Both the position numbers and the translations under genes were made by a program. This document shows, in pieces, positions 18,774-27,872 of a stretch of DNA of 64,000 nucleotides (positions are counted from its first letter, which is position 1; each line of letters opens with the position of its first letter). Below the pieces are notes generated by a model, which worked only from the letters and a program-made list of their open reading frames with translations, was not told the origin of the DNA and made no database searches. This DNA is from Burkholderia sp. BCC1644 (GTDB lineage: Bacteria; Pseudomonadota; Gammaproteobacteria; Burkholderiales; Burkholderiaceae), in contig NZ_CADFEI010000003.1 in NCBI RefSeq assembly GCF_902833225.1, forward strand, positions 456,750-520,749, in the 5' to 3' direction.

Positions 18774-20618
18774 TCAGAAATTCCGCGTGACGAACATCCC
18801 GACGAAATTGCGGTCCGCATACGGCTGCCCGACCGTCTGGTGTCCGCCGAAGAACGCGGTGAAATTGATGCCCGCCTGCCAGGTCGGCGGGTTCTGGTTG
18901 AACAGCACGTAGACGTTCACCGACTTCGCGCCCTGCAGGTAATTCGCGGTAAAGGTCGGCGTATAGCCGTACAGGCCGTCCGAGAACGTCACGCCCGGCG
19001 TCACCTGCCAGCCGTGGATCAGCGAACCGTCGTAGGTCCAGTTGAAATCGATCGTCGCGCCCACCGAGCTCGCGGTGCCTTGCGCCATCGCGATCGGGTA
19101 GCCGAGCCCCGAACCGTTGTTCAGCCACGGCGCATAGCCGGCCTGCGGCGCCTGCGTGACGGTCTGCCCGCCGACGGTGCGCGTCACGCCGCTCGCGCTC
19201 AGCCCCGGGTAGTAGATCCATGTCAGCTCCCACGTCAGCGCGGCCGAATCGGCGCCGAGCAGTTTCAGCAACGGATACTCGCTGCGCGTCAGCGCCAGCA
19301 GCCCGTTGAGGTCGTACTGGAATTTCTTCTTGTCGACCCATTGCTGGCAGTCGAGGCCGGTCACACCGTTCGTGATCGCATCGAGCGGGCCGCCAGGCCC
19401 GTAGCAGCCCGTCAACGCAACGGCGTCGCGCGGCCGGTACGACAGCTCGGTGCCGATCGCCCACGGGCCGACGCCGAAGTTCGCGCTCGCGCCGAACAGC
19501 TGGCGGCTGCCGAGATAGGACGCCCGGATGCCGCCATTCGCCAGCGCGGTCAGCACCGGCGACTTGTCCGTATAGTTTTCGTAGTAGAGCGCGAAGTTCG
19601 CATCGAACGAGCGCGGCGAGAAGTTGAACTTCACGCCGAACTGCGGCCGGTATTTCGCCGGCAACGTCGTCGTGAGCGGTAGCCCGATATCGTTGAACGG
19701 CGGCCCCGCATACGTCCCGTTGACGAGCCCGTTCCTGATCGCGTTCAACGCGTCCTGGTTGCCTGCGGCGTTCGTCCCGCCGATCGCGCTCGCGATCGTT
19801 CCCGCGCTCGGACCCGCGACGTTCGGGTTGGCGGTATTCACCGTATAGGGCTCGGCGCCGCGCCCGACGATATTCGACGTCGACCAGTACGAGCCGACCG
19901 GCGGGTAACGGTTGCCGTTCCACTGGAACTGGTAATACGCCTCGGTGCTGAACCCGTGCGACAGGTCCGCCGCGAAGCTCGCCATCGGCGCGGGCAGCAG
20001 CGCCTGCTTGAGCTGCGAGCCGGGAATCAGCAGCTTCTGCACGTCGATCGAGTTGGTCGCGTTGATGCCGCTCTGCGCGAAAATGCTCTCGCCCCAGTTG
20101 ATCACCTGGTTGCCGACGCGCACATGCGCATTGCGGCCCGCGATCGTGAAATCCTTCTCGCCCCACAGATCGAGCAGCTGCGCGTTGTACACGACCTGCG
20201 CGGCAGCCGTGCTCGACAGCGGCGTGCGGTTCGTATTCCCGGCCATGAAGTCATACATGCCGGTGCCGCGCACCATGAACTTCAATCCTTCGCCCGGCAT
20301 CTTCAGCAGCAGCTCGCTGGTCGCGCTGACGTAGGTGCTGAACGGCTGGCCCTTCCGGTAGTTCAGGTTGCCGCTGTCGCCGAAGCCCCATTGATTCGTA
20401 TTCGCGCTCGCACCGCATCCGAACGCGTTCGGGTCGCCGGTGAGCGAGCAGCTCGGGCTCTTGGTCCGGATCCCGGCGCCGGCCGTCAGGTTGGTGACCC
20501 ACGAACCCTGCAGGTCACCGGTCCCGGTCGCGAACTGGTAGCCGAATGCATTCGTTGCCGTCGCACTCGTCACGGCAAGCAAAATCATAGTATGCCTAAT
20601 CATTATTCTCGGTTTCAT
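18774..20618 (-). CDS. DUF1302 outer-membrane beta-barrel protein
   Basis: A 614-residue DUF1302 protein with a signal peptide (MILLAVTSATATNAFGYQF), alternating-hydrophobicity strands throughout and a C-terminal aromatic residue (VTRNF), as expected of an outer-membrane barrel. The start at 20618 has GGGAGGGACAGG upstream. Two cysteine pairs are seen (SCSLTGDPNAFGC and TGCYGPGG/GLDCQQW). DUF1302 proteins commonly accompany DUF1329 proteins and an MMPL permease in clusters tied to lipid or hydrophobic-substrate handling. Second gene of the operon, 72 bp after DUF1329. Confidence 0.88.
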   Translation of the reverse strand: MKPRIMIRHTMILLAVTSATATNAFGYQFATGTGDLQGSWVTNLTAGAGIRTKSPSCSLTGDPNAFGCGASANTNQWGFGDSGNLNYRKGQPFSTYVSATSELLLKMPGEGLKFMVRGTGMYDFMAGNTNRTPLSSTAAAQVVYNAQLLDLWGEKDFTIAGRNAHVRVGNQVINWGESIFAQSGINATNSIDVQKLLIPGSQLKQALLPAPMASFAADLSHGFSTEAYYQFQWNGNRYPPVGSYWSTSNIVGRGAEPYTVNTANPNVAGPSAGTIASAIGGTNAAGNQDALNAIRNGLVNGTYAGPPFNDIGLPLTTTLPAKYRPQFGVKFNFSPRSFDANFALYYENYTDKSPVLTALANGGIRASYLGSRQLFGASANFGVGPWAIGTELSYRPRDAVALTGCYGPGGPLDAITNGVTGLDCQQWVDKKKFQYDLNGLLALTRSEYPLLKLLGADSAALTWELTWIYYPGLSASGVTRTVGGQTVTQAPQAGYAPWLNNGSGLGYPIAMAQGTASSVGATIDFNWTYDGSLIHGWQVTPGVTFSDGLYGYTPTFTANYLQGAKSVNVYVLFNQNPPTWQAGINFTAFFGGHQTVGQPYADRNFVGMFVTRNF

Positions 20619-20690
20619 GTCCTGTCCCTCCCCTTCTCGGCGCCGGCGCGCGTCGCGCGCACGCCGGATCTTCACGCTAGGCGGTGTGCG

Positions 20691-22055
20691 TCATCGTTCG
20701 CTGACCGAGCGCAGCGATTCGGCCGTGTAGAAATCCGGCTTGAAGCGCGGATCGTTCGCGCGTTCGTAGTAGCGGATGTCCTTGCCCTGCCCGATCGACG
20801 AACCGTCGAACACGTAGCGGCCGTTGTTCAGGTCGTACTGGACGAACGGCTGGTTGTCGCACGCGCCGCCCAGTTCGAACACCGGAATCGGGTAGCTCTC
20901 GCGCACCTTCCAGAGCTTGCCCTGCGCGTCGTAGTCCTCGGCCGTCAGCGCGAGCCAGCTGTCCTCGTCGAGGTAGAAGGTCTTCTTCGACGCGACGTGG
21001 CGCGCACTCGCCTTGAGCGTCGCTTCGACGACCCACACGCGATGCACTTCGTAGCGGCGGTGCTCGGTGGAAATGCCGTTCGGCGTCGCGACGTCATGCA
21101 GCTTGCTTTTGAACGAGTACAGCCCGAACGCGTTGTACGGCACGATCATTTCCTTCTTGCCGACCAGCTTCCAGTCGAACCGGTCGAGCGAGCCGTTGAA
21201 CATGTTCGAGTCGTCGACCAGATACTGATTCTCGAAGCCGATCAGCGGCGCATCGTGCGTGTAGGCCGGCATGCGCCGCACGCGGCGTTGGCCCGGGAAG
21301 TAGTAGTACGTCTCCGAGTCCTTGTCGTAATACTGGCGCTGCACGAACGACTGCCCGGCAAGCGCGGCCGGCGAATTGATCGAGAAGTAGACGGCCATGT
21401 TCATCTGGTCGACGTCCTGCGGCGACGTCTTGCCGAGCTTGCCGGCCGGCAGGTATTCGGCCTGCGGGCCGACCCCGTCGATCCAGTCGCTGCTGCCCGG
21501 GCGCGGTGAAATGACGGTCGCGATCGGCGACCATTCGATCCCTTCGCCGCGATAACGCGTCTCGTAGTTCAGCATCGCCTCGGCGCCGGTCTTCGGCTGC
21601 GGGAACGGTACCCCGGGCAGCACGGCCGCCTGCAGCGACTGGCCGTTCGCGGCCAGCTTCGCCGCCGTCAGGTTCGCTTTCGAGTTCTGTTCGGCCACGT
21701 CGGGCAACTGGCATTCGCGGTGCGACGGATAGACGTCCATCCGATAGCCCTTCAGTTGCCTGATCAGCTGGATCTGGCCAGGCGACAGCTTGTCCGCGTA
21801 TTTGTCGAGGTTCGCCGCGTCGATCGAATACAGCGGCTGCTCGTTGCGGTGCTTCCAGAAATCGCCGCGGACTTTCCCGTACTCCCATCCCGATTGCGGC
21901 GCCTGTCGGCCGGCAAAGGCCGGCACGAGGCCGTCCTTGCTCGGCCCGCGCTCCGCGCCGGTCGCCGTGAGTTCTTCGGCCGCCGCGCTGCCGGCGGCCA
22001 GCCACAACGCCGCCGCGACGGCGGTCAACGTTCCGATTGCATGCTTCCTGTTCAT
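20691..22055 (-). CDS. DUF1329 periplasmic (LolB-fold-like) protein
   Basis: A 454-residue DUF1329 protein with a Sec signal peptide (IGTLTAVAAALWLAAGSAAAEE). The body is rich in WSP, YYY and tyrosine-flanked strands; RGEGIEWSPIATVISPRPG and YYYFPGQRRVRRMPAYTHDAP are characteristic. DUF1329 is related in fold to lipoprotein/lipid-binding LolA/LolB, so it may carry a hydrophobic ligand across the periplasm between the permease and the DUF1302 barrel. The start at 22055 is chosen because the signal peptide begins there. First gene of the operon, with a promoter and operator about 240-290 bp upstream. Confidence 0.88.
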   Translation of the reverse strand: MNRKHAIGTLTAVAAALWLAAGSAAAEELTATGAERGPSKDGLVPAFAGRQAPQSGWEYGKVRGDFWKHRNEQPLYSIDAANLDKYADKLSPGQIQLIRQLKGYRMDVYPSHRECQLPDVAEQNSKANLTAAKLAANGQSLQAAVLPGVPFPQPKTGAEAMLNYETRYRGEGIEWSPIATVISPRPGSSDWIDGVGPQAEYLPAGKLGKTSPQDVDQMNMAVYFSINSPAALAGQSFVQRQYYDKDSETYYYFPGQRRVRRMPAYTHDAPLIGFENQYLVDDSNMFNGSLDRFDWKLVGKKEMIVPYNAFGLYSFKSKLHDVATPNGISTEHRRYEVHRVWVVEATLKASARHVASKKTFYLDEDSWLALTAEDYDAQGKLWKVRESYPIPVFELGGACDNQPFVQYDLNNGRYVFDGSSIGQGKDIRYYERANDPRFKPDFYTAESLRSVSER

Positions 22056-22291
22056 GGTTCTCGCTCCTGATCCTCGTTGCCGGCAGCCGCCGTGCAGCGC
22101 CAAGCTGTCCCTGCCATCGGCTCGATGGCGCGTCCTCCGGGAGTCGGTGTCTCCGGCCCGGATGTCGAATGTCGGCACACCTCCTTCAGCGAGCAGATCG
22201 CCGTCATGCGATCGCCGGACGGGCCTCGCGCAGGAAAGTGCGGCGGGTCACGCCGGGGCCTGTTCTTACGTCATTTCCACCACCCCTTAAA

Positions 22292-22307
22292 TATGTCACA
22301 TGACCTA
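22292..22307. promoter_or_regulatory. Operator O1 at DUF1329 operon promoter
   Basis: TATGT-CACATG-ACCTA, one mismatch from the TAGGT-N6-ACCTA palindrome found twice more in this gap. It starts seven bases downstream of the predicted -10 box, across the expected transcription start, the position for repression by a TetR dimer. Confidence 0.75.
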
Positions 22308-22313
22308 ATAAGC

Positions 22314-22342
22314 GTTATACGCAGGGCAGTTTTTTGTCACAA
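22314..22342 (-). promoter_or_regulatory. Predicted sigma-70 promoter of the DUF1329 operon
   Basis: On the minus strand TTGTGA (positions 22342-22337) is followed after exactly 17 bases by TATAAC (22319-22314). The predicted start is about 250 bp from the DUF1329 ATG, giving a long leader. Confidence 0.6.
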
Positions 22343-22521
22343 GTCGGGTGAAACCCTCGCCTGAGAAAGGTGCATCTTGTGTCGCATGTTCAGGCTGGTT
22401 GGTTGGATTTATCGCGTATTTTTCGAATATTTCGGGCGCCTTACGTCGCTCGTCGGCAAGTCGACGGCCGTCATCGGCGCGCTCGAATGGCGCGGTCAAA
22501 CACTTCGTGCGCACCACCACC

Positions 22522-22537
22522 TAGGTTGATTGACCTA
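22522..22537. promoter_or_regulatory. Operator O2
   Basis: Perfect TAGGT-TGATTG-ACCTA palindrome in the middle of the gap, same arms and spacer length as O1 and O3. Confidence 0.75.
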
Positions 22538-22737
22538 CTGACAAGCGTCGCACCAAGGCAAGTTGCGCCGAAGATGCCGTCGCGAGTGAAACAACGGACT
22601 TCATGCCAGGCGGGCGACGCCGGAAACGCACGTAGAATTTCGCGCAGCGCCGTTCGGGGCGAACTGGCACCGGCGGGCTCCGGCAGCGTGCGCGGCCGCG
22701 GTCGACGCACGCGTGCAACCCGCACGGCTTGAGACAC

Positions 22738-22753
22738 TAGGTCGGATAACCTA
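22738..22753. promoter_or_regulatory. Operator O3 upstream of the TetR gene
   Basis: Perfect TAGGT-CGGATA-ACCTA palindrome, 59 bp before the TetR ATG. Its position suggests autoregulation. Confidence 0.75.
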
Positions 22754-22812
22754 CAATCAGCGCTGCATCCGCAAGACGCGGGCAAGCGTTGCCCGCCGGA
22801 GGAGAAACCTCG

Positions 22813-23508
22813 ATGGAACCGAAATCGACGAGCCCTGATGACATTCGCGCGGAACCTGCGTCGCCGCGTCGGCCAGAGCCCACGTCAGACGCGAAGTCGG
22901 CCGATGGCACGCGTGCGCTGACCCAGCGCGGCCGCAACACGGTCGGCCGCATTCTGGAGAGTGCGATCGAGATCTTCGTCGTCGACGGCTATGGCGGCCT
23001 GACGATGCGCAAGGTCGCGACCGGCGCGGGGCTCGCGCTGTCGAACCTGCAGCACTACTTCCCGTCGCGCGAGGATCTCTTCGCGGCGATCATCAGTGAG
23101 ACCACCTCCGAGTATTCGAGGAACTACGACAGCGTGCGGACCGACGCGACGCTGTCGCCCGAAGCGCGGCTGGAGAAAGTGGTCCGGATGCTGATCGAGG
23201 ATGCGAAGCTGCCGCGAACCCAAAGCCTGTTCGTGAACATCTGGGCGCTCGCGCATGCGCACGAGTTTGCGCGGCAGGCGATGGAAGACGCATACCTGTT
23301 CCAGCGCCAGATGATTGCCGGCTTCGTCACGGCGGTGAATCCCGGCCTGACGCCGCAGCAACTCGCGCGCCGGTCGGCACTGATCACCGCGCAGATCGAA
23401 GGGCTGGGCGTATTGATCCCGCAGCGCAATCGCTTCCCGTCCGATATCAAGGGAATGGAAGACGAAGCGGTGAAGGCCGTGCTCACCGTGGCATCGTTGC
23501 CGGGCTGA
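22813..23508 (+). CDS. TetR-family transcriptional regulator
   Basis: A 231-residue TetR regulator. A hydrophilic N-terminal tail of about 35 residues precedes the helix-turn-helix (RILESAIEIFVVDGYGGLTMRKVA, LALSNLQHYFPSREDLFAAI, about residues 48-95); the rest is the ligand-binding helical domain. The ATG at 22813 has GGAGG about nine bases upstream. It is divergent from the DUF1329-DUF1302-RND-YCF48 operon and shares three palindromic operators with it, so it is the likely repressor of that operon and of itself. Confidence 0.9.
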   Translation: MEPKSTSPDDIRAEPASPRRPEPTSDAKSADGTRALTQRGRNTVGRILESAIEIFVVDGYGGLTMRKVATGAGLALSNLQHYFPSREDLFAAIISETTSEYSRNYDSVRTDATLSPEARLEKVVRMLIEDAKLPRTQSLFVNIWALAHAHEFARQAMEDAYLFQRQMIAGFVTAVNPGLTPQQLARRSALITAQIEGLGVLIPQRNRFPSDIKGMEDEAVKAVLTVASLPG

Positions 23509-23520
23509 ACGCGCGGCAAC
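23496..23520 (+). terminator. Hairpin overlapping the TetR stop codon
   Basis: GTTGCCG pairs with CGGCAAC around an 11-base loop that contains the TGA. A short stem with no T-run; a weak terminator candidate. Confidence 0.35.
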
Positions 23521-23830
23521 GGTCTGCCGCCGCTGCAAACGGGAACGCTTGCGGCCATGCGCCCTTGCCGGCCAGCGCAGAGCCGAGCCGAGCCAATCGA
23601 CTTGGAGATTGACCGCGCACGCGACGACACCGGCCGGAATCGCGGCGACGCGCTGTTGCGCCGCGAACGGCGCGAGCGTGAGGCCGGGTGCGGGAATCGT
23701 GCCCGTCATCATCGGACACGGAAGCGGAATCGGATCGTGCCGTTCGCGCAACATGTCGTCTGTCGCCGCGCGCCGGCGCCGCGCCTGTGACGCGTCTTGC
23801 GCCCCGTCGCCGTCAGCGCACCGACGCGCG
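23509..23830. other. Intergenic region between convergent genes
   Basis: About 320 bp between the TetR gene and the MaoC-like gene. Frames are open on both strands but nothing looks like a protein; I see no repeat or promoter beyond the hairpin at its left edge. Confidence 0.5.
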
Positions 23831-24691
23831 TCAGGCAAGCGTCGCGGTCGCCTGCATCGTCAGCCAGCCGTCGCGATCCTTCGCCCACAGCTCGATCGTG
23901 CGGCCGTCGTCCGACGGCTTGCCGCACAGCGTGAACGGCTCCCCGTCGAAGGTCGGGCGCACCGCGCGGAACGCGAAGCTCGCGAGCGTCGCGTCCGGCC
24001 GTTCGCGATGCACGAGATCGACGAGCAGCGTCGCGATCAGCGGGCCGTGCACGACGAGCCCCGGATAGCCTTCTTCCTGCGTCACGTAGCTGCGGTCGTA
24101 GTGGATGCGGTGGCCGTTGAAGGTCAGTGCCGAATAGCGGAACAGCATCACGGCGTCGGCCGTGACGGTGCGCGCCCACGTTTCGCCCGTGGGCGCCGCG
24201 ACCGGCTTCTGCGCCGGCGCGCCCGGCTGCGGCGCGTCGCGATAGACGATGTCGTGCTCTTCCTCGACGCACAGCGCGCCATCGGATTCGATCCGGTGCT
24301 GCACCGTCACGAACACGAGCCGCCCGCTGCGGCCCGTCTTGTCCTCGATGTTCGCGATCGTCGATTCGCGCGTCGCGCGCCGCCCCGCACGCAGCGGCGC
24401 ATGAAACGTCAGCCGGCCGCCGGCCCACATGCGGCGCGGCAACGGCACCGGCGGCAGGAAGCCGCCGCGCTTCGGGTGGCCGTCGGGGCCAACCTCGGCC
24501 AGCGGTGCGACGGGCAGGAAGTAGAGCCAGTGCCACATCGGCGGCACGACGTCGCCGGGCGACGGGCGGTCGAGCGTGGCGGCCAGCGCGTTCAACGGGA
24601 ACGCGGTGATGTCGTCGCCGAGCGTTTCGGTCTTGCCGGCCCACGCGTCGAGTGACACGGGTGCGGCGGGTTGCGAGGATGAGTTCGACAC
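23831..24691 (-). CDS. MaoC-like / FAS1-type acyl-CoA dehydratase
   Basis: Hot-dog-fold protein of about 286 residues with two half-domains, as in FAS1-like dehydratases and mesaconyl-C4-CoA hydratase. The C-terminal half has RYSALTFNGHRIHYDRSYVTQEEGYPGLVVHGPL, the MaoC hydratase motif with catalytic Asp and His. The GTG at 24691 (GGAG nine bases upstream) gives the family length; an ATG at 24862 would add 57 residues without similarity. It stands alone and divergent from the MarR operon. The acyl-CoA substrate is unknown. Confidence 0.82.
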   Translation of the reverse strand: MSNSSSQPAAPVSLDAWAGKTETLGDDITAFPLNALAATLDRPSPGDVVPPMWHWLYFLPVAPLAEVGPDGHPKRGGFLPPVPLPRRMWAGGRLTFHAPLRAGRRATRESTIANIEDKTGRSGRLVFVTVQHRIESDGALCVEEEHDIVYRDAPQPGAPAQKPVAAPTGETWARTVTADAVMLFRYSALTFNGHRIHYDRSYVTQEEGYPGLVVHGPLIATLLVDLVHRERPDATLASFAFRAVRPTFDGEPFTLCGKPSDDGRTIELWAKDRDGWLTMQATATLA

Positions 24692-25024
24692 TGATGGAGT
24701 CTCCGGTGCGCTGGCAATGGCCCTAATATGCACGCCGCACGCCGTTTCGCGAAGTCGGCTTTCCCGAACCGGGGCTTCGAATTTGCTTAACGCATGCGGC
24801 CCTGCCCGTCCTGCCGGACGATTTTCGTCTGACCATTCGAACCGTTCAAATATAGTCGCCACGCGCGCCGCGTGCGATTCCTGGCGCCAAGCTTACAGCT
24901 TGACCACCGCCGGCACGCCGCCTAAATTGCTTCTGACGGACCGGCCGCGCCACGAGCGACATGTCATCCGGGTGAAAAAAACGATAGTTTGCTATCGAAT
25001 ATTTTTGCCCCTATCATCTCGGCC
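24692..25024. promoter_or_regulatory. Divergent promoter region, MaoC-like / MarR
   Basis: A 333-bp gap. The right end, from 24970, is A+T-rich and holds the MarR-type palindrome. The left part shows no gene or repeat I can support. Confidence 0.5.
24982..24997. promoter_or_regulatory. MarR-type operator
   Basis: Perfect inverted repeat CGATAG-TTTG-CTATCG, 27 bp before the MarR ATG at 25025. MarR proteins bind such short A+T-rich dyads near their own start, so it probably controls the whole efflux operon. Confidence 0.7.
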
Positions 25025-25504
25025 ATGACCAATCTGCACGACCTCCGCCTCGCCGTCAGCAGCCTGCTGGTGCTGTCCGCGCGCAAGTGGCGCCGCACCA
25101 GTGACGGCGTGCTGACCGCGTACAACGTGTCCGAGGCCTGCGCGACGCCGCTCCTGATCGCCGGCCGGCTCGGCGAAGGCGTCCGGCAGGGCGCGCTCGC
25201 CGAACACGTCGGCATCGAAGGGCCGTCACTCGTGCGCCTGCTCGACCAGCTGTGCGCGGCCGGCCTCGCGCGTCGCGACGAGGATCCGCACGACCGCCGC
25301 GCGAAAACGATCTCGCTGACGGCCGCCGGCCGCGCGGTCACCGCGAAGATGGAAGAAGACCTGCGCGTGCTGCGCGCCCAGGTGCTCAAGGGCGTGTCGC
25401 GCGCCGATCTCGAAACGACGCTGCGCGTGCTCGAAGCGTTCAACGCATCCGAGTCGCACTCGCCCGCCACGCGTCTCCCGCACGTCGACGACACCGCGTC
25501 ATGA
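25025..25504 (+). CDS. MarR-family transcriptional regulator
   Basis: A 159-residue MarR regulator with the winged helix-turn-helix at about residues 55-110: QGALAEHVGIEGPSLVRLLDQLCAAGLARRDEDPHDRRAKTISLT, which contains the wing motif DxRxK. The ATG at 25025 is preferred over the in-frame one at 24989, which lies inside the operator. The stop codon overlaps the ATG of the FUSC gene, so the regulator is the first gene of the efflux operon and probably represses it until an aromatic acid or phenolic ligand binds. Confidence 0.9.
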   Translation: MTNLHDLRLAVSSLLVLSARKWRRTSDGVLTAYNVSEACATPLLIAGRLGEGVRQGALAEHVGIEGPSLVRLLDQLCAAGLARRDEDPHDRRAKTISLTAAGRAVTAKMEEDLRVLRAQVLKGVSRADLETTLRVLEAFNASESHSPATRLPHVDDTAS

Positions 25505-27624
25505 CCTATCCGAGCCTTCGCGACTGGCTGTTCTCGGGCAAGACGTTCGCCGCGTCGATGCTGGCGCTGTACCTCGGCCTGTATTTCCAGCTGCCGCGTC
25601 CGTACTGGGCGATGGCGAGCGTCTACATCGTGTCGAACCCGTTCGTCGGCGCGACGCGCTCGAAGGCGCTGTACCGCGCGCTCGGCACCGCGCTCGGCGC
25701 GGCCGCCGCGATCTTCTTCGTGCCGCCGTTCGTCGAGACGCCGCTCCTCTTCAGCATCATCGTCGCGACCTGGTGCGGCACGCTGCTCTACCTCGCGATC
25801 TCCGACCGCACCGCGCGCAGCTACGTGTTCATGCTCGCCGGCTATACGATGCCGCTGATCGCGCTGCCGACCGTGACCGATCCGTCCACCGTGTTCGACG
25901 TCGCGATCGCACGGACCGAGGAAATCGTGCTCGGCATCGTGTGCGCCAGCGTGGTCGGCAGCGCCGTGTTCCCGAACCGCCTCGCGCCGACGCTGATCGA
26001 GCGCACCGACGCATGGTTCAAGGACGCCGCGTTCTACGGCCGCGAGACGCTGTCCGGGCAGATCGCCGGCAAGGCGTTGTCGGCATGCCGGCAACGGCTC
26101 GCGGCGACGATCACCGGCCTCGAATTCCTGCTGAGCCAGCTGAGCTACGACCATGCGCACCCGCGCATCCTCGCCCGCGCGCAGGCGCTCGCGGGCCGCA
26201 TGCAGCTGTTCCTGCCGCTGATGTCATCGCTCGCCGATCCCTTGATCGCGCTGATGCGCGACCTGCACGTGCGCCCGCCCGCCCTCGATGCGCTGCTGGC
26301 CGATGCCGCGAAATGGTTCGACGCCCCGCTGCCGGCCGTGAAGACCGGCACCGACGGCGACATGGCCCACGATCCGGTCGCGGACAACCTGCGCGAGCGC
26401 ATCGCCGCGCTGCAGCCCGCCGACAGCGCGCTCGCGAGCTGGGACGGCGCGCTGCTGTCGAACGCGCTGTGGCGGCTGCGCCAGGTCATCGACATCTGGC
26501 AGGACTGCCGCTCGCTGCGCGCGCTGATCGCGAACGAATCGGGCGTGTGGCAGCCGCGCTACCGGCACTGGCGGCTCGGCGGCACCGAGCGCTTCTTCGA
26601 TCGCGGGATGATGCTGTTCTCGACGCTGACCGTCGTGCTCGCGATCGTGTTCGCGTGCTGGCTGTGGATCTCGTCCGGCTGGCACGACGGCGCGGCGGCC
26701 GTCACGCTCGTGGCCGTGTCGTGCAGCTTCTTCGCCGCACTCGACGAACCGGCGCCGCTGGTGTTCAAGTTCTTCCTGTCGACCGCCGCGAGCGTCGTGT
26801 TCGCGGGCCTGTACCTGTTCGTCGTGCTGCCGCACGTGCACGACTTCGCGATGCTCGTACTGATGTTCGCGGGCCCGTTCATCCTGATCGGCACGCTGCT
26901 GCCGCGCCCGCAGTTCAACATGGTGACGATGCTCGTCGCGGTGAACACGGCCACCTTCATCAGCATCCAGAGCGCGTACGAGGCCGACTTCTTCGTGTTC
27001 CTGAACAGCAACCTCGCGGGTGTCGCCGGGTTGCTGTTCGCGTACGTGTGGACGCGCGCGACACGGCCGTTCGGCGCGGAGCTCGCGGTGCGGCGCCTGC
27101 TGCGCTCGGGCTGGGAAGACGTCGCGCGCTCCGCGTCGACCCAGCCGCTCGACGACCAGCGCAACCACGCATCGCGAATGCTCGACCGCGTCACGCAGCT
27201 GCTGCCGCGCCTCGGCGCATCCGACGACCACCGCCACCCGTCGATCGAGAGCTTCCGCGACCTGCGCATCGCGCTGAACGCGCTCGACCTGCGCCGCTCG
27301 CGCCGCCGCCTGTCGGGCGACGTGCCCGACGCGATCGATCGCGTGCTCGCCGGCGTCACCGATCACTACGCGCGCTGCGCGGCCGCGAACGCGCGCCAGC
27401 CGGCGCCGCCGGCGTTGCTCGCGACGATCGACGACGCACTGCATCGCGTGGCCGGCCGCAGCCTGCCGGGCGCAGCGCCGGTCGACGGCAGCGCCGCGCC
27501 TGCGGCCCCGGCCACGCACCGCCGGCTGCGCGACACGCTGCACGCGCTCGTCGGGCTGCGCCTGTCGCTGTATCCGGCCGCCGCCGGCCAGGCGCCCCAG
27601 GCTCCGGACGGAGCACGCGCATGA
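25501..27624 (+). CDS. FUSC-family (AaeB-like) aromatic acid efflux permease
   Basis: A 707-residue inner-membrane permease of the fusaric-acid-resistance / AaeB family. Two blocks of about five to six helices (residues 10-180 and 370-520) are separated by a soluble helical region, and a cytoplasmic C-terminal tail follows. The N-terminal SGKTFAASMLALYLGLYFQLPRPYWAMASVYIVSNPF is the family signature. With the DUF1656, HlyD and outer-membrane genes that follow, it forms a tripartite exporter for hydroxylated aromatic acids or related weak acids. The start overlaps the MarR stop by four bases. Confidence 0.93.
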   Translation: MTYPSLRDWLFSGKTFAASMLALYLGLYFQLPRPYWAMASVYIVSNPFVGATRSKALYRALGTALGAAAAIFFVPPFVETPLLFSIIVATWCGTLLYLAISDRTARSYVFMLAGYTMPLIALPTVTDPSTVFDVAIARTEEIVLGIVCASVVGSAVFPNRLAPTLIERTDAWFKDAAFYGRETLSGQIAGKALSACRQRLAATITGLEFLLSQLSYDHAHPRILARAQALAGRMQLFLPLMSSLADPLIALMRDLHVRPPALDALLADAAKWFDAPLPAVKTGTDGDMAHDPVADNLRERIAALQPADSALASWDGALLSNALWRLRQVIDIWQDCRSLRALIANESGVWQPRYRHWRLGGTERFFDRGMMLFSTLTVVLAIVFACWLWISSGWHDGAAAVTLVAVSCSFFAALDEPAPLVFKFFLSTAASVVFAGLYLFVVLPHVHDFAMLVLMFAGPFILIGTLLPRPQFNMVTMLVAVNTATFISIQSAYEADFFVFLNSNLAGVAGLLFAYVWTRATRPFGAELAVRRLLRSGWEDVARSASTQPLDDQRNHASRMLDRVTQLLPRLGASDDHRHPSIESFRDLRIALNALDLRRSRRRLSGDVPDAIDRVLAGVTDHYARCAAANARQPAPPALLATIDDALHRVAGRSLPGAAPVDGSAAPAAPATHRRLRDTLHALVGLRLSLYPAAAGQAPQAPDGARA

Positions 27625-27658
27625 TCCGGCTTCCCAACCTGTCCTTCCGACCGCGACC

Positions 27659-27871
27659 ATGATCGGCGAAATCGACATCTTCGGCGTATTCGTGCCGGCT
27701 CCGCTCGTGCTGATGCTGATCGCCTACCTGATCAACATCGTCGTGCGCGCCGTGCTCGAGCGCGTCGGCTTCTACCGCCTCGTCTGGCACCGTTCGATCT
27801 TCGACCTCGGCATCTACGTGTTCGTGCTTGCCGCCGTCATCATCGCTTCCCACCATCTCGTGGCTACCTAA
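27659..27871 (+). CDS. DUF1656 small membrane protein (AaeX-like)
   Basis: A 70-residue DUF1656 protein with two hydrophobic helices (FVPAPLVLMLIAYLINIVV and SIFDLGIYVFVLAAVIIAS). DUF1656/AaeX proteins are always encoded between FUSC permeases and their HlyD partners; their role in the pump is not settled. It starts 34 bp after the permease gene and its stop lies one base before the HlyD start. Confidence 0.92.
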   Translation: MIGEIDIFGVFVPAPLVLMLIAYLINIVVRAVLERVGFYRLVWHRSIFDLGIYVFVLAAVIIASHHLVAT

Positions 27872-27872
27872 C

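Larger units (their letters stand above)
22056..22812. promoter_or_regulatory. Divergent intergenic control region with three shared operators
   Basis: A 757-bp gap between the DUF1329 operon and the TetR gene. Apart from the three TAGGTN6ACCTA-type sites and the minus-strand promoter listed separately, I see no convincing gene in it. The stretch from 22300 to 22430 is unusually A+T-rich for this replicon. Confidence 0.7.
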
